Source: Pararhodobacter zhoushanensis (GTDB lineage Bacteria > Pseudomonadota > Alphaproteobacteria > Rhodobacterales > Rhodobacteraceae). Taken from it: a stretch of DNA of 64,000 nt. Below the pieces are notes generated by a model that saw only the letters and a program-made list of their open reading frames with translations, searched no databases and was not told the origin of the DNA. How positions within the stretch are numbered: position 1 is the stretch's first letter; the number at the start of each line of letters is the position of its first letter. Below, piece by piece: positions 54,569 through 64,000 of the stretch. The stretch is taken from assembly GCF_003990445.1 (NCBI RefSeq), contig NZ_REEZ01000013.1, positions 56,956 through 120,955 on the forward strand. The letters run 5' to 3'. The position numbers and the translations under genes were made by a program.

Positions 54569-54967
54569 ATGCGCAAACTCGCCCTTGCCGCAGCGTTTGT
54601 CTGTTTGCCCGCGCTGGCACAGGCCGACGGGTTTTACACCAGCGACATGGGCGAAGGCGGTGCACCGGAGGCCTGCATCGCGCGGGCCGAGCGTTCGTTG
54701 AGCGCCTATATCAGGGTAGCGCAAAACGCCGGTGCGACGATGGCCACGGGCTCGTGGTCGGTGGATGCTTACCATCTGCAACCCGGCGACGTGTCGGTGC
54801 AGATCGCCTGCCCTTACCGCGATTCGCATGTCTCGGCTGCGCTGGTAACCGCGTTCAGCACCGGGCCGGAAGCCGACCGCATCACTGCCGTTGAAGCCAT
54901 TGTACAGCGCTGGAATGCGCCCGGTCAGCAGGGCGACGGGCGCGATCCGGGCTCTCCGGGCAAATGA
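54569..54967 (+). CDS. Secreted hypothetical protein within the cox cluster
   Basis: About 132 residues. A signal peptide (MRKLALAAAFVCLPALAQA) precedes a small periplasmic domain with two cysteines (PEACIARAERSLSAY; VQIACPYRDSH), which could form a disulfide. No family recognised. It lies between coxS and coxL. The GTG at 54560 overlapping the coxS stop is an alternative start, but the ATG at 54569 begins the signal peptide. Neighbouring products are cytoplasmic, so its place here is unexpected. Confidence 0.65.
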   Translation: MRKLALAAAFVCLPALAQADGFYTSDMGEGGAPEACIARAERSLSAYIRVAQNAGATMATGSWSVDAYHLQPGDVSVQIACPYRDSHVSAALVTAFSTGPEADRITAVEAIVQRWNAPGQQGDGRDPGSPGK

Positions 54968-55063
54968 TCCCGGCCCCGGCTGCGCCCCACGCGGGAAGGC
55001 CGGCGCCGACAAGACGTGAACCGTAGGCCTCAGGCCTGCACGCAGAGTTTCAGGGAGGAAACT

Positions 55064-57445
<2,382 letters not shown>

Positions 57446-57457
57446 GGGAGCCACGGC

Positions 57458-58246
57458 ATGTATAATTTTGACTTTGTGAAACCATCGAGTGTTGCCGAAG
57501 CCGTCAAGGCGCTCAGCGATGACGAGGCGCAGCCGCTCTCGGGCGGGCAAACCCTGCTGCCGTCGATGAAACAGCGCCTGAACGCCCCCGGGACGCTGGT
57601 CTCGCTGACCGGCATCGCCGAGCTGAAGGGCGTGAAGCGCGAGGGCGACACGCTGGTCATCGGCGCGGCGACGCTGCACGCCACCGTGGCGAAAGAGGCC
57701 GCGGCGCATTACCCGGCGCTGGCGGAACTGGCGGGCCAGATCGGCGACCCGGCGGTGCGCAACCGCGGCACCATCGGCGGCTCGCTGGCCAACAACGACC
57801 CGTCGGCCTGCTATCCGGCGGCGGTGCTGGCCTCGGGCGCGACCATCGTCACCTCGAACCGCGAGATTGCGGCGGATGACTATTTTCAGGGCATGTTCAC
57901 CACAGCCCTGGAACCCGGTGAGATCATCACCGCCGTCCGCTTCCCGATCCCGCAGAAGGCGGCCTATGCCAAGTTCGTGCAACCAGCCTCGCGCTTTGCG
58001 CTGACCGGGGCGTTCGTCGCGCAATACGCCGATGGCGTGCGGGTCGCGATCACGGGTGCCTCCGAGGGCGGCGTGTTCCGCTGGTCCGAAGGGGAAGCGG
58101 CGCTGTCGTCCAACTTCTCGGCCGATGCGCTCAAAGGCATGTCGGGTGAGGCTGAAGGCATGATCGGCGACCTGCACGGAACGCCTGCCTACCGCGCGCA
58201 TCTGGTGGGCGTCATGACCCGCCGGGCTGTTTCGGCGGCGCACTGA
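57458..58246 (+). CDS. coxM: FAD-binding subunit of the molybdenum hydroxylase (CoxM)
   Basis: Medium subunit carrying FAD, 262 residues. FAD contacts lie in LSGGQTLLPSMKQRL and in VRNRGTIGGSLANNDPSACYPA. The C-terminal domain closes the family pattern. It is 12 bases downstream of coxL and completes the S-L-M set. No coxD, coxE, coxF or coxG accessory genes follow. A composite hairpin element begins about 15 bases after its stop. Confidence 0.92.
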   Translation: MYNFDFVKPSSVAEAVKALSDDEAQPLSGGQTLLPSMKQRLNAPGTLVSLTGIAELKGVKREGDTLVIGAATLHATVAKEAAAHYPALAELAGQIGDPAVRNRGTIGGSLANNDPSACYPAAVLASGATIVTSNREIAADDYFQGMFTTALEPGEIITAVRFPIPQKAAYAKFVQPASRFALTGAFVAQYADGVRVAITGASEGGVFRWSEGEAALSSNFSADALKGMSGEAEGMIGDLHGTPAYRAHLVGVMTRRAVSAAH

Positions 58247-58261
58247 CCGGCGGGTTTCGCA

Positions 58262-58488
58262 CCCTGCAGGTGCGGCGCTCGAGGGCATCGAGCCCCCTCG
58301 CGCCGCGTGGGGCTGACCCCACACCCCATCCAAGGAAGGCGCACGCGCCTCCCTTGGAAATCCCTCCGTGGATATTTGAAGACAGAAAATGAAACAGGGT
58401 TAGCGAAACCTTATCATCTGTCCTTAAATATCCTGGGGGGTGAATTGGCCGTAAGGCCAAGAGGGGGGCAAGGCCCCCCTGCCCGATT
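58262..58488 (+). repeat. Composite post-stop hairpin element, copy C (after coxM)
   Basis: Inverted relative to copies A and B on the chromosome but in the same orientation relative to the preceding gene. Hairpins are CGAGGG...CCCTCG near 58279-58300, GTGGGG-CTGA-CCCCAC (58307-58322), and CCAAGG...CCTTGG with a GCACGC centre (58330-58357). Then comes GTGGATATTTGAAGACAG (58368-58385), a central GGGTTAGCGAAACCTTA, hairpin TTGGCC-GTAA-GGCCAA (58445-58460) and hairpin AGGGGGG/CCCCCCT (58462-58480). Confidence 0.75.
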
Positions 58489-58519
58489 TCCTTCATCGCT
58501 GACTTGTTTAAGCCGCCAT

Positions 58520-58646
58520 TGTATACATGCCTGCTTCCGTTTCGTTTGCGCAGCGCGCAAAGCGCTGCACTGCCAGCGACTTGCATCGCGTTAGCGCCCA
58601 CACGCGCTTGTGAAATAATCTTGCGCGGGGTATGCAGCAACGGCAC
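58520..58646 (+). promoter_or_regulatory. Upstream control region of pntAB
   Basis: An 8-base palindrome TGTATACA at 58520-58527 and, downstream, a promoter candidate TTGTGA (58618-58623), 17 bases, TATGCA (58641-58646). The start codon lies about 49 bases further. The palindrome could bind a repressor or activator (GntR-like sites often contain GTATAC), but the protein is unknown. Confidence 0.4.
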
Positions 58647-58694
58647 GAAAACATCGGGCGGCGCCTCGCCCGGCCCTTGCAATGGAGGACCAAC

Positions 58695-60266
58695 GTGAAG
58701 ATCGGGGCACCGAGAGAAATTTACCCGGGTGAAAACCGGGTCGCCATGACGCCGGATTCGGCGTTACTGCTGCAAAAGCTGGGCCACAGCTGCGCGATCG
58801 AGACCGGAGCGGGTGCCGCTTCGGGCTTTGAAGACGCCGCCTATACTGCCGCCGGGGTCGAGATTGTCCCAACGGCCGAAGCCCTTTTCGAGACCGCGGA
58901 TGTGGTCGTCAAGGTCCGCGAGGCGACGATCGAAGAGCTGGGTCGACTGCGCGCCGATCAGACGCTTATCGCGTTCTTCTGGCCTGCCCAGAACCCTGAA
59001 ATGCTGGAACTTGCCAAGCAGCGCGGCACCACCGTCGTTGCCATGGACATGGTCCCGCGGATCAGCCGCGCGCAGAAGATGGACGCGCTGTCGTCGATGG
59101 CCAACATCGCCGGCTACCGCGCCGTGATCGAGGCGGGCAACAACTTTGGCCGTTTCTTCACCGGTCAGGTGACCGCTGCGGGCAAGGTTCCCCCCGCCAA
59201 GGTGCTGATCGTCGGTGCTGGCGTTGCGGGTCTAGCTGCCATCGGCACCGCGACCTCGCTGGGCGCGATCACCATGGCCTTCGACGTGCGGCCCGAAGTG
59301 GCCGAGCAGATCGAATCGATGGGCGCCTCTTTCGTCTATCTCGACTTTGAAGAGGCGCAGGACGGCGCTGCCACCGGCGGTTATGCCGCCCCGTCCAGCC
59401 CCGAGTTCCGCGAAAAGCAACTGGCGAAGTTCCGTGAGCTGGCGCCTGATGTCGACATTGTCATCACCACGGCGCTGATCCCCGGACGCCCGGCACCCAA
59501 GCTGTGGACCGAGGACATGGTTGCGCTGATGAAGCGCGGCTCGGTCGTGGTTGACCTTGCCGCCGAGCGCGGCGGCAACTGCGATCTGACGGTGCCGGAC
59601 GAGAAAATCGTCAGCGCCAATGGCGTGACGATCATCGGCTATACCGACTTCCCCAGCCGGATGGGCACGCAGGCGTCGACGCTTTATTCGAACAATATCC
59701 GTCACATGCTGGCCGATCTTACGCCCGGCAAAGACGGCGTGATCGTCCATAACATGGAAGATGACGTGATCCGCGGCGCGACCGTGGCGCATGGGGGTGA
59801 GATCACCTTCCCGCCGCCGCCGCCCAAGGTGAAGGCCATCGCCGCCGCCAAGCCCAAGGAAAAAGCCAAGGAGCTGACCGTCGAAGAGCGGCGCGCAGCG
59901 GAAGTCGCGGCATTCAAGGCGCAGACCAAGAGCCAGTTCACGCTGCTGGGCGTCGGTGGTGGCCTGTTGCTGCTGGCCGGGTTCTTTGCGCCTGCCAGCT
60001 TCATGTCCCACTTCATTGTCTTCGTGCTGGCCTGTTTCGTCGGGTTCCAGGTCATCTGGAACGTCAGCCACTCGCTGCACACGCCCTTGATGGCGGTGAC
60101 CAACGCGATCTCATCGATCATCATTCTGGGGGCCCTGATGCAGATCGGATCGGGCAGCTGGCTGGTGGTGATCCTTGCGGCGCTGGCGGTGTTCATGGCT
60201 GGGATCAACATCTTTGGTGGCTTCATGGTCACCCGGCGCATGCTTGCCATGTTCCAGAAATCGTAA
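58695..60266 (+). CDS. pntA: NAD(P) transhydrogenase subunit alpha
   Basis: Proton-translocating transhydrogenase subunit that binds NAD(H), 523 residues. Domain I begins [20 protein letters not shown] and contains the NAD motif [17 protein letters not shown]. An Ala/Lys/Pro-rich linker (near 375-425) leads to four C-terminal membrane helices. The GTG at 58695 is preceded by GGAGG and starts at the conserved residue. The longer upstream frame is not supported. It functions with PntB to make NADPH at the expense of the proton gradient. Confidence 0.95.
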   Translation: MKIGAPREIYPGENRVAMTPDSALLLQKLGHSCAIETGAGAASGFEDAAYTAAGVEIVPTAEALFETADVVVKVREATIEELGRLRADQTLIAFFWPAQNPEMLELAKQRGTTVVAMDMVPRISRAQKMDALSSMANIAGYRAVIEAGNNFGRFFTGQVTAAGKVPPAKVLIVGAGVAGLAAIGTATSLGAITMAFDVRPEVAEQIESMGASFVYLDFEEAQDGAATGGYAAPSSPEFREKQLAKFRELAPDVDIVITTALIPGRPAPKLWTEDMVALMKRGSVVVDLAAERGGNCDLTVPDEKIVSANGVTIIGYTDFPSRMGTQASTLYSNNIRHMLADLTPGKDGVIVHNMEDDVIRGATVAHGGEITFPPPPPKVKAIAAAKPKEKAKELTVEERRAAEVAAFKAQTKSQFTLLGVGGGLLLLAGFFAPASFMSHFIVFVLACFVGFQVIWNVSHSLHTPLMAVTNAISSIIILGALMQIGSGSWLVVILAALAVFMAGINIFGGFMVTRRMLAMFQKS

Positions 60267-60278
60267 GGAGAGGCAGCC

Positions 60279-61718
60279 ATGGAATACGGTTTTACCACGG
60301 CAGCCTATGTCGTTGCCGCCGTTCTGTTCATTCTCAGCCTTGGCGGGCTGTCCGGACAGGAAAGCGCCAAGCGCGCGGTCTGGTACGGGATTGTGGGTAT
60401 GGGGCTGGCGGTTCTCGCCACGCTTTATGGACCCGGTTCCGGCAACTGGCTGATCTCGATCGTCATGATCGCGGTTGGCGGTGCGATTGGCTGGGTCGTT
60501 GCACAGCGCGTGCAGATGACCGAGATGCCGCAGCTTGTGGCCGCGATGCACAGCCTCGTCGGTCTGGCGGCGGTGTTCATCGGCTTCAACGGCCATATCG
60601 AGATGGTCCGCGTCGCCGGTCTGCATGACGATCCGGCGGCGCTGGCCGCGCTGACCGGGTTTGCCGCGACGGTCGCCCACAAGACGGCGGCCGAAATCGC
60701 GGTGCTGAAGATCGAGGTGTTCCTCGGCGTCTTCATCGGTGCGGTGACCTTCACCGGCTCGGTCATTGCCTATGGCAAGCTGGCGGGCAAGGTTGACGGC
60801 AAGGCGGCCAAGCTGCCCGGCGGTCACATGCTCAACGCCGGTGCGGCGCTGATCTCGGCCATTCTGCTGGTGCTCTATTTCCAGGGCGCAGGCAGCTGGT
60901 CGCTCTTGTTGATGACGTTGCTTGCGTTCTTCATCGGCTATCACCTGATCATGGGCATCGGCGGCGCCGATATGCCGGTGGTCGTGTCGATGCTCAACAG
61001 CTACTCGGGCTGGGCCGCGGCCGCGATCGGCTTCTCGCTGTCCAATGACCTGCTCATCGTGGTGGGTGCCTTGGTCGGCTCGTCGGGCGCGATCCTGTCC
61101 TACATCATGTGCAAGGCGATGAACCGCTCGTTCATCTCGGTGATCCTGGGCGGCTTTGGCGGCACCACGGGCCCGGCGATGGAGATCGAGGGCGAGCAGA
61201 TCGCCATCGACGCCGACGGCGTGGCCGCAGCGTTGAATGAGGCGGACAGCATCATCATCGTGCCGGGCTATGGCATGGCGGTGGCGCAGGCTCAGCAGGC
61301 GGTCAGCGAACTGACCCGCAAGCTGCGCGCCAAGGGCAAGAATGTCCGTTTCGCCATTCACCCGGTGGCGGGCCGCCTGCCCGGCCACATGAACGTCCTG
61401 CTGGCCGAGGCCAAGGTTCCCTATGACATCGTTCTGGAAATGGACGAGATCAACGAGGACTTCCCGAACACCGACGTGGTGATCGTGATCGGCTCGAACG
61501 ACATCGTGAACCCGGCGGCACAAGAAGATCCCAACAGCCCGATCGCCGGCATGCCGGTGCTCGAAGTCTGGCGCGCCAAGCAGGTCTTCGTGTCCAAGCG
61601 CGGTCAGGGCACGGGCTATTCGGGCATCGAGAACCCGCTGTTCTATAAAGAGAACACGCGCATGTTCTACGGCGACGCCAAGAAGTCGCTGGACGGCCTG
61701 ATGCCGATGATCGACTGA
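60279..61718 (+). CDS. pntB: NAD(P) transhydrogenase subunit beta
   Basis: Membrane and NADP(H)-binding subunit, 479 residues. About nine membrane helices in the first 265 residues, then the soluble domain III with the NADP motif [15 protein letters not shown] and [19 protein letters not shown]. The ribosome binding site is AAGGAGAG, 12 bases after pntA. A strong terminator follows. Confidence 0.96.
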   Translation: MEYGFTTAAYVVAAVLFILSLGGLSGQESAKRAVWYGIVGMGLAVLATLYGPGSGNWLISIVMIAVGGAIGWVVAQRVQMTEMPQLVAAMHSLVGLAAVFIGFNGHIEMVRVAGLHDDPAALAALTGFAATVAHKTAAEIAVLKIEVFLGVFIGAVTFTGSVIAYGKLAGKVDGKAAKLPGGHMLNAGAALISAILLVLYFQGAGSWSLLLMTLLAFFIGYHLIMGIGGADMPVVVSMLNSYSGWAAAAIGFSLSNDLLIVVGALVGSSGAILSYIMCKAMNRSFISVILGGFGGTTGPAMEIEGEQIAIDADGVAAALNEADSIIIVPGYGMAVAQAQQAVSELTRKLRAKGKNVRFAIHPVAGRLPGHMNVLLAEAKVPYDIVLEMDEINEDFPNTDVVIVIGSNDIVNPAAQEDPNSPIAGMPVLEVWRAKQVFVSKRGQGTGYSGIENPLFYKENTRMFYGDAKKSLDGLMPMID

Positions 61719-61734
61719 TCGCTGCAAGAAACGG

Positions 61735-61762
61735 AAAAAGGGGGGCAAGCGCCCCCCTTTTT
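61735..61762. terminator. Terminator after pntB (bidirectional)
   Basis: AAAAAGGGGGGC, loop AAGC, GCCCCCCTTTTT. A perfect 12-base stem with a T run; it also faces the end of the convergent small membrane gene at 61781. Confidence 0.88.
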
Positions 61763-61780
61763 TTACGCTGACAGTTCCGG

Positions 61781-62005
61781 TCAGGCCAGCGTGATCCCCA
61801 CGATCACCAGCATCAGCCCCAGCACTGACACGAACAGCGACGCCATGTTCCAGATAACGCCCTTTTGCAGCGCCTTGCGCAGCGCCGCGTCGTCCAGTCC
61901 CGAGCGGCGCACCCGCAGCACGTAGACCACGCAGGCGATCAGCCCGACAACGCCCAGCAGTGTCACCACTGCCCCCGCCCAGATCATCAGATCGCCCATT
62001 GCCAT
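61781..62005 (-). CDS. Small two-helix membrane protein, 74 residues
   Basis: Two membrane helices (about residues 8-29 and 51-72) joined by a charged loop (RVRRSGLDDAALRKALQKG). No recognised domain; the loop resembles small inner-membrane proteins of Rhodobacteraceae. A GGAGA lies ahead of the ATG. It is convergent with pntB and divergent from gapR. Function unknown. Confidence 0.7.
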   Translation of the reverse strand: MAMGDLMIWAGAVVTLLGVVGLIACVVYVLRVRRSGLDDAALRKALQKGVIWNMASLFVSVLGLMLVIVGITLA

Positions 62006-62127
62006 CGCCGTCTCCTTTTCGCTCGCCGCCCCTTACCGCGCCCTGCCCGGCCCGGCAAGCATCTTGCCCCGCCCCCGGCGCAAGGCTAGGAACAACGGGT
62101 CCAAAGACCGATCCAAAGAGGCAAGAC

Positions 62128-62382
62128 ATGAGCAGCTCCGATACCGCCTATGACGTGACCGCCGACGAACTGCGCCAGTTCGTCGAGCGCTACGAACATC
62201 TTGAGGCGGAAAAGAAAGACATCACCGAGCAGCAGAAGGAAGTGATGGCCGAGGCCAAGGGCCGTGGCTATGACACCAAGGTGCTGCGCAAGATCATCGC
62301 CCTGCGCAAGCGCGAGCCTGATGACATCGCGGAAGAAGAGGCGATCCTGGATCTGTATAAAGCCGCGCTTGGCATGCAGTGA
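62128..62382 (+). CDS. gapR: GapR, DUF2312 family nucleoid-associated protein
   Basis: 84 residues, full length for the family. Nearly all-helical with the conserved core ELRQFVERYEHLEAEKKDI and MAEAKGRGYDTKVLRKIIAL. In Caulobacter GapR forms tetramers around overtwisted AT-rich DNA and aids replication (established knowledge). The start at 62128 follows GAGG. It is monocistronic. Confidence 0.92.
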   Translation: MSSSDTAYDVTADELRQFVERYEHLEAEKKDITEQQKEVMAEAKGRGYDTKVLRKIIALRKREPDDIAEEEAILDLYKAALGMQ

Positions 62383-62399
62383 GCTAAACCGCCGGCGGG

Positions 62400-63275
62400 T
62401 CACGGCTCGAGCAGCGTGACCCCCGGCATCGATCCGATCAGATCGAGGTCATCATCGTAAAGCGCGCTCAGCCGGTCGACCGTCTCGGCGGTCCAGCCGG
62501 GTAGCAGCGCGTCCTGCTCCAGTTCTTCAGGCTTGGCAAAGCGTTCCAGCAACACGCTGAGCATTTTGCGCCGCGCAAGGTCTTCGGGCGGCGGGTTGGT
62601 TTCAAACCAGCGGCGCAGGGCCGCGTGGCCTTTGGGCGTCACCAGTTCCCAGTACCACGCCAGCCAACCGGACATCTCGTTCTGTGGCGCATGACCTGAC
62701 ACCGCGCGCAGAATTTCGGGCCAGATGAGGGGCGTGTCCTCATAGCTCCACACCGTGATCGGCGCGTCGGGCACGGCGTCGGTCAGACGCGCCAGCAGCG
62801 ATGACCAGCGAAGCGCGCCCGGATCACTGTCCGTGATCTGGGTCAGGATCGACCCCGTCTTGTCGGCCTTGACCATCGCCGGCAGAAAGCTGGCCGGGTT
62901 GCGGATCGCCAGAAACAGCTCGATCCTGGCGTCGGGAAACAGGTTGCGCAGCAGCAACACCCGCTCGGCTGCGGCATGATAGAGCCGACCGTGGCTGACC
63001 GCCCATTTCGGCAGGGACAGAAAGCTGTCTGACGAAAACACCACCCGGCGCACATCGTCGTCGTCCAGAATGCCGTCCAGCAGCATTTCTTGCGTATCCG
63101 CTGTCGTGTCGCGCCCGCGCATCGCAAAGGAGAGCTGACGCAATTGCTGGCGGTAGCGCGCCGGACCGGGAATCGCGATACCCTGTTCGCGCAGAACGGC
63201 ACGGTTTCGCATCAGGCAACGGACCAGATGGTCGTTGTCGGTCTGGTGCACGCCAAGATGCAGGGCAATTTCCAT
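62400..63275 (-). CDS. Sulfotransferase-like protein with a degenerate P-loop
   Basis: 291 residues. The overall pattern resembles bacterial sulfotransferase-like proteins: an N-terminal strand and loop, FSSDSFLSLPKWAV and FLAIRNPASFLPAMVK (3'-PAPS contact region). The usual LHIGTHKTGTTS-type P-loop is altered here to LHLGVHQTDNDHLVR, so PAPS binding is doubtful. The remaining half shows WSYEDTPLIWPEILRAV. It could be a non-catalytic relative or act on another donor. It is convergent with gapR, with 17 bases between stops. Confidence 0.6.
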   Translation of the reverse strand: MEIALHLGVHQTDNDHLVRCLMRNRAVLREQGIAIPGPARYRQQLRQLSFAMRGRDTTADTQEMLLDGILDDDDVRRVVFSSDSFLSLPKWAVSHGRLYHAAAERVLLLRNLFPDARIELFLAIRNPASFLPAMVKADKTGSILTQITDSDPGALRWSSLLARLTDAVPDAPITVWSYEDTPLIWPEILRAVSGHAPQNEMSGWLAWYWELVTPKGHAALRRWFETNPPPEDLARRKMLSVLLERFAKPEELEQDALLPGWTAETVDRLSALYDDDLDLIGSMPGVTLLEP

Positions 63276-63457
63276 ACCAGCGATCTAGCGCGGGGTGCGA
63301 GCAGGTGGCAAGCCCTGTCCGCCTCAGTTGCGTGCACAAGGGGTTGAGCATGCGGGCTATTGGCAAGGGTCTTGTTGGGGGACGGCGAACAAATCCGTCG
63401 TCGCGCGCGTCGGATCGCGCTTGAGCGGCGCGCGCAATGACGCTATCACGACGCCAC

Positions 63458-63533
63458 GCCGGTGTAGCTCAGTTGGTAGAGCAACGCTCTTGTAAAGCGA
63501 AGGTCGGGGGTTCGAGTCCCTTTACCGGCACCA
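63458..63533 (+). tRNA. tRNA-Thr (anticodon UGU)
   Basis: 76 bases including the encoded CCA. Acceptor GCCGGTG/TACCGGC with a G-U pair, D-arm GCTC...GAGC, anticodon loop CTTGTAA with anticodon TGT, T-arm GGGGG-TTCGAGT-CCCTT, discriminator A and CCA at 63531-63533. The first anticodon-stem pair (A-A) is a mismatch. Otherwise it folds normally. Confidence 0.93.
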
Positions 63534-63923
63534 CCCACAGTTTGGGCACTTTGATGACCCTGCTGGCTTAGAGGTGAGGATCGCATTACCGGTCCGGTCA
63601 TCTGCCTGTTGGCAGCCCACCAAGGATCCCTGAATGCAGACTTGAACCCCGGTTGGCGCGCCATAGTGCGCGTTTTCCATTTTTTAGGTTTGGCAGCGCA
63701 GACACGTGAGCGTCCAGAAAGTGCTGCACTTGTGACCAAGCACTTTGGCGCGCACCGGACGTTCCCCTATAAGATGCTTTCCAAGGCCACGGTCCTGCGA
63801 CGCGCCGCTGAGTTGCGTGCAACGCCCGTTTGAAAACAGGTCATACGGACATAGCAAGCGTCGCTGTCGTGCCGCACTTGCACTCTGTCAACATTGCTTG
63901 GTCAGAGTATCTTTGACATTGTC
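63534..63923. other. Gene-free stretch after tRNA-Thr
   Basis: 390 bases with lower GC than the rest of the window. Only short unsupported frames on both strands, no clear ribosome binding sites. It could be the left part of an integrated element or simply degraded sequence. Confidence 0.4.
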
Positions 63924-64000
63924 TGAGCTACTCCCCAACACTTGGACAGATTTCCGGGTTGTTTAAGCTACTGCCTGCACCTGCTGATCGGTTTCAATGC
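63924..64000 (-). mobile_element. Probable insertion-sequence end at the window edge
   Basis: TGAGCTACTCCCCAACACTT (from 63924), followed by GGACAG, resembles the terminal repeat of IS3-type elements. A minus-strand frame ends at a TAA at 63963-63965 with the C-terminal residues IETDQQVQAVA, possibly a transposase end. A different frame ends in a TAG nearby. The element continues beyond the window. Confidence 0.4.

Noticed and set aside
60111-62129. 672-codon minus-strand frame opposite pntB
   Set aside because: Antisense shadow: Arg/His/Asp-rich, no motif, while pntA and pntB have full family signatures and ribosome binding sites.

Overview
The window is chromosomal, high-GC DNA from an alphaproteobacterium, very probably a member of the Rhodobacteraceae (Roseobacter/Rhodobacter group). 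The evidence is a circularly permuted two-piece tmRNA gene, an alpha-type SspB, GapR (DUF2312), an RNase E with a large acidic insertion in its S1 domain, bactofilin next to an M23 peptidase, a form II CoxSLM cluster, a DctBD/TRAP system and PntAB. Almost all of it is core or niche-adaptation metabolism. I see no prophage, CRISPR array or recognisable defence island. Only the last 80 bases look mobile.

Layout. 1-5.1 kb: cfa (cut by the left edge), phrB and a class V aminotransferase on the minus strand, diverging from a GntR regulator followed by a K+ channel gene. 5.1-9.7 kb: a protein quality-control neighbourhood with ssrA (tmRNA), sspB and the leucyltransferase bpt, interleaved with a secreted phytochelatin-synthase-like protein, a secreted vWA protein, a YbaK deacylase and an RDD protein. 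9.8-13 kb: ilvB-ilvN behind a leader peptide and transcription attenuator, then an MTA/SAH nucleosidase. 13-29 kb: lpdA, DUF924, an MFS permease, uvrA, gcdH with a divergent LysR gene, queA, an NTF2-like gene, bcp, prfB, two unlisted 53-residue genes, a DUF2189 membrane protein, bactofilin and an M23 peptidase. 29-37.8 kb: a leucine/isovalerate catabolic operon (ivd, acyl-CoA synthetase, mccB, mccA) with several unrelated small genes tucked between the enzymes. 37.8-46.2 kb: a LysE exporter, a TRAP transporter, a P450 coupled to a membrane alpha/beta hydrolase, and ccdA. 46.3-53.8 kb: rne, a DctBD two-component system and purQ. 54-58.2 kb: coxS-x-coxL-coxM. 58.5-64 kb: pntAB, a small membrane protein, gapR, a sulfotransferase-like gene, tRNA-Thr(UGU), then a low-information stretch leading into a probable insertion-sequence end.

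Four things stand out beyond routine annotation. (1) A family of multi-hairpin elements sits directly after stop codons. There are three composite copies (after ccdA, dctD and coxM) and two simpler relatives (after gcdH and queA), always in the same orientation relative to the gene. (2) The DctD-like regulator keeps its AAA+ ATPase signatures but lacks the GAFTGA loop that contacts sigma-54. (3) Short reading frames that automated calls miss include the ilv leader peptide, a 20-codon frame joined by ATGA overlaps to both the acyl-CoA synthetase gene and mccB, and two small minus-strand genes after prfB. (4) Several operons carry a non-obvious passenger: a secreted protein inside the cox cluster, and a degenerate nuclease-like and an LprI-like protein inside the leucine operon.

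How genes work together: tmRNA tags stalled proteins, SspB delivers tagged proteins to ClpXP, and Bpt creates N-degrons, so three degradation-tagging activities lie within 4.5 kb. Ivd and MccAB carry out successive steps of leucine breakdown. DctBD may control the TRAP genes 8 kb away, but this is inference.
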